NCBI GenBank assembly: GCA_026874595.1
Contig: CM049311.1
Coordinates: 56,752,453 to 56,816,452, forward strand
Origin: Sipunculus nudus
Lineage: Eukaryota > Annelida > Sipuncula > Golfingiida > Sipunculidae
DNA: 64,000 nt
Direction of reading: 5' to 3'
Position numbers and translations under genes: made by a program. Position 1 is the first letter of the stretch. Each line of letters starts with the position of its first letter. The notes under the pieces were generated by a model. It saw nothing but the letters and a program-made list of their open reading frames with translations, was not told the origin of the DNA and did not search any database. Shown piece after piece: positions 62,301 through 64,000 of the stretch.

Positions 62301-62389
62301 TGCATACAGATGCTGAGCAGATGATGATACTAACCTCTGTAACTGCTGTAGTCATGGTCAGAGCTTTGGGGTTCACATGGCGAACCTCA
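7838..62389 (-). CDS. SENP6/7: SENP6/SENP7-like SUMO-specific protease (Ulp1/C48 family), 18 exons, 5' end missing
   Basis: A cysteine protease that by family removes SUMO, mainly SUMO2/3 chains, from nuclear proteins. The exon join given below is my own. Every intron has GT-AG ends and compatible phases, giving 1281 codons plus TGA, somewhat longer than human SENP6 (about 1112 aa). The C48 domain has the SENP6/7-specific layout: an N-lobe ([29 protein letters not shown]), the WTRHVDLF block, the catalytic His in [13 protein letters not shown], a low-complexity insertion of about 130 residues, then the catalytic Asp (LIFDSLAGP), Gln (PQQ) and Cys ([17 protein letters not shown]). All four active-site residues are intact. 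The middle region also aligns with SENP6/7, including a [12 protein letters not shown]-interacting motif. SHWYLA looks more like SENP7 and the tail more like SENP6, so it may predate the vertebrate duplication. The start codon is not found. The join between the 45.6 and 42.5 kb exons is the least certain. Confidence 0.93.
8199..9040 (+). mobile_element. Element of the GACCTTTGACC repeat family, interrupted by an insertion
   Basis: Begins with GGGACCCATGGGTC and continues through 'tgatcagtttgaagccaacctg'-type sequence and TGTGACCTTGACCTT motifs. The block at 42826-43541 has the same order, so the two are members of one family. This copy is split by a 397-base insertion at 8461-8857. Confidence 0.65.
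8461..8857. mobile_element. 397-bp insertion flanked by a 12-bp target-site duplication
   Basis: The 12-mer GAAAAGTTTGGC occurs at 8449-8460 and again at 8858-8869. The related uninterrupted element near 43300 has this 12-mer once, followed by the same TTAAAATGCA. The block between is visibly more GC-rich than its surroundings. It holds a 93-codon frame (8530-8811, +) with no domain I recognise. It has no poly(A) tail and no terminal inverted repeat that I can see. A 12-base duplication suits a retroposed SINE or processed transcript better than a cut-and-paste transposon, but the class is unknown. Confidence 0.7.
9060..11070 (+). mobile_element. F1-family element, 5' portion
   Basis: Starts with CAAGGGACCCATGGGTCACG followed by GCGCTCAGCTGA, the 5' terminus shared by at least seven copies in this window. 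The body includes a segment (9220-9560) repeated at 11270-11640 and core sequence from about 10830. It is interrupted at 11071 by the start of another F1 copy. Its own 3' end was not located. Confidence 0.65.
11836..11949 (+). repeat. 57-bp tandem duplication, two copies
   Basis: Two essentially identical head-to-tail 57-base units beginning TTGGTTGATATGATTGAAG. Confidence 0.9.
12641..12706. repeat. GA-rich low-complexity tract
   Basis: Polypurine GAGA/AAAG tract of about 65 bases. It creates artificial Arg/Glu or Leu/Ser reading frames. Confidence 0.9.
15756..18240 (+). mobile_element. Complete F1 element (2.5 kb)
   Basis: Has the full 5' terminus (CAAGGGACCTATGGGTCACG), the same internal order as the copy at 36038-38643, an ACGG/ATGG microsatellite near 18145 and the 3' hairpin ending in GAGCTAA. 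Neither copy contains a long reading frame, so both are non-autonomous. Confidence 0.75.
18982..19361 (+). mobile_element. F2-type core with F1-type 3' end
   Basis: Contains a GGTGGCGCCACC palindrome at about 19020, then one F2 core unit (homologous to 53.2-57.1 kb) and a terminal hairpin ending CTGAGCTAA at 19361. The 5' end is missing or shared with the neighbouring copy. Confidence 0.6.
19941..20169 (-). CDS. SENP6/7: SENP6/7-like exon 17: catalytic Asp, Gln and Cys
   Basis: The most conserved exon. [12 protein letters not shown] carries the catalytic Asp, then come [14 protein letters not shown] and [19 protein letters not shown], with the oxyanion Gln and the nucleophile Cys. It matches the human SENP6 order block by block. 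Acceptor TGTTGCAG and donor GAG|GTGAGA. It enters in phase 2 and leaves in phase 0. Confidence 0.96.
20170..21410 (-). other. Intron 16 of the SENP6/7-like gene
   Basis: Contains the minimal F1 element at 20937-21039 and a GT-rich stretch followed by a G tract (about 20695-20735). Confidence 0.8.
20937..21039 (+). mobile_element. Minimal F1 element (103 bp)
   Basis: Has an F1 5' terminus (CAAGGGACTCATGGGTCACG) and, less than 100 bases later, the F1 3' terminus (TATAGTCAGCTGAGCTAA). Nearly all internal sequence is gone. It defines how little is left when only the two ends persist. Confidence 0.7.
21411..21568 (-). CDS. SENP6/7: SENP6/7-like exon 16: insertion loop, Ser/Thr/Glu-rich
   Basis: Reads [14 protein letters not shown], a Ser/Pro-rich run, then ETELVNGVK. 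It joins upstream in phase 0 and downstream to the catalytic-Asp exon, forming KQ-ACILIFD as in SENP6 (KQPCILLMD). It belongs to the low-complexity insertion between the catalytic His and Asp that distinguishes SENP6/7 from other SENPs. Donor CA|GTAAGTGC, acceptor GGTTCTAG. Confidence 0.88.
22635..22766. repeat. 33-bp minisatellite, four copies
   Basis: Four near-perfect units beginning CACTCTCATAATGGTGTCAT, in the intron 42 bases from the donor of exon 15. Confidence 0.95.
22809..23058 (-). CDS. SENP6/7: SENP6/7-like exon 15: catalytic His
   Basis: Begins in the codon of [18 protein letters not shown]. The His of SHW is the catalytic histidine. The rest is a Pro/Gln/Gly-rich insertion loop ending AHSSQ. 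The acceptor is TTAATTACAG, and the donor CAG|GTAGAAG is acceptable but not strong. A 25-base copy of its 5' edge lies in the adjoining intron. Confidence 0.92.
23035..23109. repeat. 50-bp tandem duplication across an exon-intron boundary
   Basis: The 25 bases at 23035-23059 recur exactly at 23085-23109, and the following bases are also similar (GTAATTAAAACAAAAGTCA against AATAAATGAAATAAAGTCA). The outer copy lacks the AG acceptor. Confidence 0.9.
23398..23490 (-). CDS. SENP6/7: SENP6/7-like exon 14: WTRH block
   Basis: Encodes [19 protein letters not shown] followed by [11 protein letters not shown]. It matches human SENP6 ([25 protein letters not shown]). Frames 1+90+2 nt fit both neighbours. 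Donor AG|GTAAGG, acceptor TTGTTAAG. Confidence 0.94.
23570..23672. repeat. Degenerate TCAATGTTTG minisatellite
   Basis: Imperfect repeats of a TGTCAATGTTTGNATT-like unit of about 16-32 bases, 80 bases from the acceptor of exon 14. Confidence 0.8.
24300..24428 (-). CDS. SENP6/7: SENP6/7-like exon 13: [11 protein letters not shown] block
   Basis: Encodes [20 protein letters not shown], then [20 protein letters not shown]. This is the conserved substrate-binding segment of C48 proteases. Acceptor TTTTTCAG, donor CC|GTAAGTAC. It enters and leaves in phase 2. Confidence 0.95.
24525..24760. repeat. About 68-bp imperfect tandem repeat, 3-4 copies
   Basis: Repeated 'gaacaacaaagtatacctgt(g)' and 'gtacttaaggtcct' motifs with regular spacing, about 100 bases from exon 13 on its acceptor side. 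Confidence 0.75.
24934..25044 (-). CDS. SENP6/7: SENP6/7-like exon 12: start of the protease domain
   Basis: Encodes [20 protein letters not shown] then [16 protein letters not shown]. Human SENP6 has [38 protein letters not shown] here. It is the N-terminal edge of the C48 domain. Acceptor CTGTTACAG, donor AA|GTAAG. Confidence 0.95.
25045..26512 (-). other. Intron 11, half of it minisatellite
   Basis: Includes a G tract at 25283-25299 and the roughly 40-base tandem array at 25750-26495. Confidence 0.8.
25750..26495. repeat. About 40-bp minisatellite, roughly 18 copies
   Basis: Units with consensus 'acaagactgataggaaagagagcttaggccagtg..' vary slightly in length (some have 'atttacaaaactg', others 'gttctacaagactg'). 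The array ends 18 bases from the donor of exon 11 but does not contain it. Confidence 0.95.
26513..26867 (-). CDS. SENP6/7: SENP6/7-like exon 11: pre-protease domain with poly-Ala and acidic run
   Basis: Starts [20 protein letters not shown], which matches SENP6 EEQYIILIFQNGLDPPAN in position and pattern, and ends TFKGEIIK, which joins to LFTYPP. The centre holds an Ala-rich run ([16 protein letters not shown]) and an acidic DEDEEDED patch followed by Ser/Pro. These are low-complexity expansions relative to the human protein. Acceptor TTTTCATTTCAG, donor AA|GTATGT. Confidence 0.9.
26868..28239 (-). other. Intron 10, unique part
   Basis: No further exon or element recognised between exon 11 and the satellite. 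Short frames only. Confidence 0.6.
28240..30531 (-). repeat. 42-bp satellite of about 54 units, seeded from a SENP exon end and its splice donor
   Basis: The unit on the minus strand contains CCATCAACTAAAG|GTAACAT, identical to the 3' end of exon 10 plus its donor. Most units are 42 bases (14 codons). At least six are 41-base variants carrying TTGAGGGTCAC instead of TTGATGGGTTAC, which shifts the frame. Variation otherwise is limited to a few positions (ATCATC/ATCAAC, GTTACTG/GTTATTG, TTTAG/TTTTG). The array is open on both strands because of its period, but only the minus-strand frame continuing from exon 10 has a rationale. Confidence 0.97.
30515..30694 (-). CDS. SENP6/7: SENP6/7-like exon 10: middle domain, 3' end copied into the satellite
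   Basis: Encodes [20 protein letters not shown], then [20 protein letters not shown], then [19 protein letters not shown]. It aligns with SENP6 around CEWCNVRKLPVVFLQAI. Acceptor TATTTACAG. The donor chosen is the exon-proximal AAAG|GTAACATC, because phase 1 then gives GAG with exon 11 (EEQHKRIVF, like SENP6 LEEQYIILIF). Up to 11 further identical or near-identical in-frame donors follow in the satellite. Confidence 0.9.
31288..31450 (-). CDS. SENP6/7: SENP6/7-like exon 9: start of middle domain
   Basis: Encodes [20 protein letters not shown], then [20 protein letters not shown], then [14 protein letters not shown]. This resembles SENP6 (LNCRSIRVGTLFRLLIEPV with ..CLDFIKIQL). It enters in phase 0 and leaves in phase 1. 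Acceptor TTGTTTTAG, donor TCAT|GTAAGTC. Confidence 0.88.
31451..33178 (-). other. Intron 8, with an F1 element
   Basis: 31451-32268 shows no repeat or exon. 32269-33072 is a short F1 element. The remaining bases to exon 8 are ordinary. Confidence 0.7.
32269..33072 (+). mobile_element. Short F1 element (804 bp), internal-deletion type
   Basis: Both termini are present: CAAGGGACCTATGGGTCACT at the left, and the ACGG microsatellite plus the hairpin ending GAGCTAA at the right, followed by T. Its left and right parts each align with the 1.9 kb copy at 58134-60014, but about 1 kb between 'ttgaatctatttttt' and 'gagaaaatagactctag' is missing. Confidence 0.8.
33179..33366 (-). CDS. SENP6/7: SENP6/7-like exon 8: SUMO-interacting motif
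   Basis: Encodes [13 protein letters not shown] near its start, a classic SUMO-interacting motif (hydrophobic core then Ser/acidic), matching SENP6 PIILSSDDDDD. A Lys-rich, probably nuclear-localising stretch ([21 protein letters not shown]) follows. Acceptor TTATTTGCAG, donor CCCG|GTAAGC. It enters in phase 1 (codon completed by 2 nt) and leaves in phase 0. Confidence 0.9.
33420..35192 (+). mobile_element. Non-autonomous Helitron with tandem core repeats
   Basis: The ends fit Helitron rules. The 5' end starts TC after a host A (A|TCCCCAGACAAAG). The 3' end has a perfect 7-bp hairpin (TGGCACC-TGC-GGTGCCA, 35164-35180), 8 spacer bases, then CTAG before a host T. The interior holds a core of about 290 bases repeated about three times (34080-35000) and no reading frame for RepHel. 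It lies 53 bases beyond the acceptor edge of exon 8, inside intron 7. Confidence 0.8.
35193..35706 (-). other. Intron 7, C-rich and CT-rich stretch
   Basis: Contains a C tract (about 35425-35455) and a CT-rich stretch (about 35570-35625). No coding content. Confidence 0.6.
35707..36025 (-). CDS. SENP6/7: SENP6/7-like exon 7: zinc-ribbon-like CxxC pair and basic RG tail
   Basis: Starts [20 protein letters not shown] then [14 protein letters not shown]: two CxxC knuckles nine residues apart, as in small zinc ribbons. Next comes [10 protein letters not shown], equivalent to SENP6 LTTKKFYGNN, which ties the exon to this gene. It ends with basic RGRPKRKV and GRGRGGRRQ segments. I do not recall the Cys pair in human SENP6, so it may be lineage-specific or lost. 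Acceptor CATTGCAG with its pyrimidine tract partly in a mobile element; donor CCAG|GTGAGA. Confidence 0.88.
36038..38643 (+). mobile_element. Complete F1 element (2.6 kb) abutting a splice acceptor
   Basis: 5' terminus CAAGGGACCTATGGGTCACG, the same internal order as 15756-18240, then a short degraded ACGG tract and a hairpin ending GAGCTAA followed by T. It is antisense to the gene. Its 5' terminus begins 12 bases from the end of exon 7, so on the minus strand it forms part of the 3' splice site region. Confidence 0.8.
38943..39019 (-). CDS. SENP6/7: SENP6/7-like exon 6 (short)
   Basis: Encodes [20 protein letters not shown] then PQIDI and joins in phase 0 to [12 protein letters not shown]. 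It is polar and probably disordered, with no motif. Supported by a strong acceptor (TTTTTCCAG), donor GTAAGTTG and matching phases on both sides. Confidence 0.8.
39167..39545. repeat. About 29-bp minisatellite with degenerate flank
   Basis: Units like 'tcattacatatatggttttaaacagtaa' are near-perfect between 39230 and 39320 and decay on both sides. Located about 150 bases from exon 6 on its acceptor side. Confidence 0.85.
39947..39996 (-). CDS. SENP6/7: SENP6/7-like exon 5 (50 bp)
   Basis: Very short. Reads [16 protein letters not shown]. It has an excellent acceptor (TTTTTTTCTTCCACAG) and donor (GTAGGTCA). The phase (1 nt in, 1 nt out) fits both neighbours. Function is unknown; probably linker. 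Confidence 0.72.
40185..41020. repeat. About 44-bp minisatellite with higher-order duplication
   Basis: Unit 'gttaactctcaaccacataccagtttcttcatcaggtatttcta', about 18 copies. The block 40185-40505 is duplicated at about 40510-40825 with the same order of unit variants, so a multi-unit block was copied. It lies about 190 bases from exon 5. Confidence 0.93.
41021..42491 (-). other. Intron 4, unique part
   Basis: No further exon or clear element. Confidence 0.55.
42492..42609 (-). CDS. SENP6/7: SENP6/7-like exon 4; acceptor ambiguous (42609 or 42617)
   Basis: Encodes [20 protein letters not shown] then [18 protein letters not shown] and joins to exon 5 through a split Arg codon (AG|G). Donor AAAAG|GTAAAT. 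Two AG acceptors lie 8 bases apart (GGACAG at 42617, TCTCCAG at 42609). Only the inner one keeps the frame with the strong donor of exon 3. The outer one would need a different upstream exon or donor. The Ser-rich content suggests a disordered linker. Confidence 0.7.
42826..43541 (+). mobile_element. Element of the GACCTTTGACC repeat family
   Basis: Begins ACAAGGGATGGGTC and carries repeated 'cctgtgaccttgacctttgacc' blocks about 210-230 bases apart (near 42965, 43120 and 43335). It has the same order of motifs as 8199-9040 without the inserted 397 bases. It ends near a GGGGCCCTTAT stretch. Confidence 0.65.
43600..44148 (+). mobile_element. F2-type core units with F1-type 3' end
   Basis: About one and a half F2 core units, a short GGACGGACAAAG tract and the terminal hairpin TCAGTTGACTTTCAGTCAACTGAGCTAA, in which the hairpin arms have co-varied (CAACTGA instead of CAGCTGA) so pairing is kept. 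Confidence 0.65.
44149..45644 (-). other. Intron 3, rest
   Basis: Nothing recognised beyond short frames. Confidence 0.5.
45645..45887 (-). CDS. SENP6/7: SENP6/7-like exon 3: RG-rich segment
   Basis: Encodes [20 protein letters not shown], then an RG/GR-rich run ([20 protein letters not shown]), and a Lys/Tyr tail ending YSQTL. RG boxes commonly bind RNA or are arginine-methylated. Acceptor CTGTACAG, donor TAG|GTAAGTATC (strong). It enters in phase 1 from exon 2, which fits. The last 30 residues look less protein-like, so an earlier weak donor (AAAG|GTCAGA) is a possible alternative. Confidence 0.68.
46964..47073 (+). pseudogene. THAP-type zinc finger remnant
   Basis: Reads [14 protein letters not shown], the C-x2-4-C start of a THAP domain (usual form C..xGCxNR), then, after a frame break, HLFGFPLN, equivalent to the FHKFP block. 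An in-frame stop and the frameshift show it is dead. It could derive from a THAP-bearing transposase or a THAP gene; the rest of the domain is not recognisable. It is antisense to the host intron. Confidence 0.5.
47074..50270. other. No gene or clear element recognised
   Basis: Includes a 72-codon minus frame at 47518-47736 with no recognised motif, an F2-like degraded fragment near 48285-48480 and a C tract at 48604-48619. Confidence 0.5.
50271..50320. repeat. (AT)n microsatellite
   Basis: About 50 bases of alternating AT. Confidence 0.95.
51791..53218 (+). mobile_element. Element with GTATCCGCC ends and 280-bp core repeats
   Basis: Starts GTATCCGCCAAAA and ends TTTTGGCGGATAC, a 13-bp inverted repeat. 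The right end also forms its own hairpin (GTATCCGC ... GCGGATAC, 53189-53218). Inside, motifs recur every roughly 280 bases (51903, 52187, 52461, 52740), with a related half-unit between them. Each half-unit begins near a GGTGGCGCCACC palindrome or variant. No coding capacity. Confidence 0.65.
53222..57086 (+). repeat. 338-bp tandem array (F2 core), about ten units
   Basis: Units begin around 'acaggtggcgccaccagtctgcag' at 53226, 53567, 53903, 54241, 54583, 54921, 55254, 55605 and 55940, with the last resumed after the insertion. Each contains 'ggtaacagagacctaattt' and 'gattctaggtccagt' blocks. The unit at 55254 is longer because of an 18-base G tract. Short frames of 60-90 codons on both strands are by-products of the period. 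Confidence 0.93.
55989..56768. mobile_element. 780-bp hAT-like DNA transposon derivative
   Basis: Inserted within one 338-base unit. Terminal inverted repeats: CAGAGATGTGCTC at the left against CAGGGATGTGCCC read inward from the right. Both ends lead into very GC-rich GCCGGGCGGG-type sequence, unlike the surroundings. TGATCA flanks both sides (55983-55988 and 56769-56774), where neighbouring units have it once. The TIR start CAGNGATG suggests hAT, although hAT normally duplicates 8 bases. No transposase frame. Confidence 0.75.
58134..60014 (+). mobile_element. F1 element (1.9 kb)
   Basis: 5' terminus CAAGGGACCTATGGGTCACT as in the copy at 32269, a G-rich tract near 59136-59155, F1 core, ACGG microsatellite and the hairpin ending CTGAGCTAA. 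Its 3' end lies 54 bases from the donor of exon 2. It is the likely parent-type sequence of the 804-bp copy. Confidence 0.8.
60069..61017 (-). CDS. SENP6/7: SENP6/7-like exon 2: long Q/V-rich N-terminal region
   Basis: 949 bases, 316 codons open, starting [19 protein letters not shown] and ending DTPPVK. Rich in Gln, Val, Ser and Thr, with two related segments ([20 protein letters not shown] and [19 protein letters not shown]) that look like an internal duplication. Near the end comes an ordered-looking acidic stretch ([20 protein letters not shown]). No named domain is recognised. Membership in the SENP gene rests on strand, phase compatibility with exon 3 and lack of another gene between; it could be a separate gene. 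Acceptor CATCTTTCAG, donor AAAC|GTAAGT. Confidence 0.72.
61018..62334 (-). other. Intron 1, no element recognised
   Basis: A 133-codon minus frame at 61638-62039 has no motif I recognise. A diverged transposon origin is possible but unsupported. Confidence 0.5.
62335..62389 (-). CDS. SENP6/7: SENP6/7-like exon 1 as seen here (not the first exon)
   Basis: 55 bases reading [18 protein letters not shown], joining in phase 0 to GGKSPHEV. Acceptor TTTTTACTTTCAG is strong and the donor GAG|GTTAGT weaker. It begins in the third base of a codon, so at least one coding exon lies upstream. None with a start codon could be identified up to 64000. Confidence 0.58.
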
Positions 62390-63156
62390 CTGAAAGTAAA
62401 AACAGGAATCACAGGAAATGTTACACTGATAATATATAAGAAATACAAATGAGACATATTTGGTAGATTGAGAAGGTTCCTGATCATGGAAATACCAAAC
62501 CTAGAATCAAAACTTGACTAGAAGAATTTCAGCTGCACTATCAGAAGGGTCTCTCCAAGGAGTTTATGAATAGAGAACCAAGTCCCATGCCAGCCCCAGG
62601 TGTCAGCTGACAATAAATTGCAATTAGCACAGGATAAGCCCATCATCCCTTTTGTGCCCCCATTGTGTGGAGGTTCACACACCGCACTAGCATTAATCCT
62701 GCTAGCATGTCCCATGTAACTGACAGTGACCAAGACAGGCTTTGCCGGTTAGAGCAATAAATCCATTTGCTGAGAGGTAAATTCCTGGAATAACAAGTTT
62801 AAATATGTATGCGCAGACAGTTTGTGTTATTTGAAATTATGCGCACAAGATATATTCAAGTGGAGCAAGTGTAGGCAACTCACTGGAGCAAAGTTGGGAC
62901 AAATTCAGCCACTCATCCTCAATTTTTGCTTTTATATATGACGCATCACTGGTAAGAAAAAACTTAAGTTTCTTCGAATAAATGCTTAATTTTCCTTTTC
63001 ATATCAGTTTACGCACTGCACACTGATACTGCCCATTCACAAGGTTTATAATTATCCTCTGATTCTGACAGTTTAGAGCACACATGATCAGAAGACTGAA
63101 TTTAAGTGATAAGTAGCGGTGGTCACTGGCGGTGTCATTGCAGGTGCTTGACACTC
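62390..63156. other. No feature recognised
   Basis: Upstream of the first exon found. No convincing start-codon exon or promoter could be seen. Confidence 0.45.
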
Positions 63157-63581
63157 ATGCTGCGTTCGTTACCTCTTGAATAGATGGTACGTACGAGTTT
63201 CCCAGTGGGAAATCCCGTTAGACACGTGATACAAGTGGCACGTACCACTGGGAAAATGGGATTTGGCGGAGCAAGTCGATCTGTTCCACTTAGCGACCTT
63301 CACCTTTATTCACTGCTTTTCGAGATATAGGAAGCAAATAAAGACACCAATAATGGCAATATTTGACTGGTTTACATAAAAGTTTTAAATGACAAATAAA
63401 GTTGAACAAATGTAACATGAAACATATTTTATTAATCAGTTTCTTTTTGGTTACTATCACAACCTAGACATCATGTCAGCGGGTCTTTTGTTGGGTACCG
63501 AACGTTTGCAAGTCGTACGAACGAGCTGCCATCTGGTACATACAATCTGTACGAGGCTACGAGCGGTAACGAACGCAGCAT
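63157..63581. mobile_element. MITE-like element with 17-bp terminal inverted repeats
   Basis: ATGCTGCGTTCGTTACC at 63157-63173 is the exact reverse complement of 63565-63581. The 425-base span has further internal inverted pieces (TTTCCCAGTGG and CCACTGGGAAAA near 63205-63265) and GTACGTACGA-like sequence near both ends. No target-site duplication is evident. No coding capacity. Confidence 0.6.
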
Positions 63582-64000
63582 TATTATCGCCCATGTGTAC
63601 CATAGCCATTTCCCACAAGAGTTCACTTGGGGATTTCCAGAAACAAACAAATTGTTCCTAAATGAGGTAACTCAAGGTCCACAGGTCAGCAGCACCTCTT
63701 TGTGCTGGGATGAGCTAGTTTTATGGCCCCGTCAGGCATATTGGACACAGACTGGGAACAAACTTGCTTCCCCATCATATAAACACCTTGGTCTTTCTAA
63801 ATCCTGTTTGAGCTGTATACACAGGATGGTTCAATTGGATGGTTTAATTTGTACTTCTGGACCATCAGCTGCTGACTGCTGTGATCTGTCAGACTCAATA
63901 CGCTCGATATAATATGCATTAAAAACCACTGTCAAGTTCTGATGCACTGGAAGCTAAAAGGTTCTACAAATTATGCTTCATGGCAGGGATATATACAACA
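63582..64000. other. No feature supported
   Basis: A 105-codon plus frame (63595-63912) shows no recognisable motif or splice context. Confidence 0.4.

Noticed and set aside
63595-63912. 105-codon plus frame near the right edge
   Set aside because: No motif, no neighbouring exon on the plus strand and ordinary composition.

Overview
The window is eukaryotic and AT-rich. It is filled with short interspersed and nested repeats and contains one recognisable protein-coding gene. The repeat style (short elements with tandem cores, ACGG-type microsatellites and a 3' hairpin) resembles the pearl/Helitron-like elements known from bivalves, so a marine mollusc is the likeliest source. That is an inference; no mitochondrial or rRNA marker is present.

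The gene is on the minus strand. It is a SENP6/SENP7-type SUMO protease. I can join 18 exons from 62389 down to the stop codon at 7838, with all splice phases compatible, giving at least 1281 codons before the stop. The 5' end with the start codon is not found and probably lies beyond 64000 or in short exons I cannot see. In transcript order: a Q/V-rich N-terminal exon (60-61 kb), an RG-rich exon (45.6-45.9 kb), small linker exons (42.5, 39.95 and 38.95 kb), an exon with a CxxC-x9-CxxC zinc-ribbon-like motif (35.7-36.0 kb), a SUMO-interacting motif exon (33.2 kb), three exons of the SENP6/7-specific middle domain (31.3, 30.5 and 26.5 kb), and the split catalytic domain with His, Asp, Gln and Cys present (25.0 to 19.9 kb). 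The last exon is at 7.8-8.0 kb, after an 11.9 kb intron.

Region by region: 1-7.8 kb is downstream of the gene, with a LINE remnant at the left edge, a local tandem duplication, a long (AT)n tract and unidentified sequence. 8-19.9 kb is the last intron, built mainly from nested copies of one element family (called F1 here). 20-46 kb holds most exons, and minisatellites lie against many of them. 46-60 kb is a 14 kb intron with a THAP-like remnant and a large nest of elements (50.8-57.6 kb). 60-64 kb holds the most 5' exons seen and a MITE-like element.

The most unusual feature is a satellite of about 54 units of 42 bp (28.2-30.5 kb) that begins inside the end of a SENP exon. Each unit repeats the exon end plus its 5' splice site, so one intron carries dozens of copies of its own donor. 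The unit is 14 codons long and open in the gene's frame for the first 12 units. Other notable points are a transposon end that supplies the pyrimidine tract of a 3' splice site, a dead 50 bp duplication across the catalytic-His exon boundary, a Helitron with textbook ends that carries repeated nuclear-receptor-type half-sites, and a four-level nest of elements.
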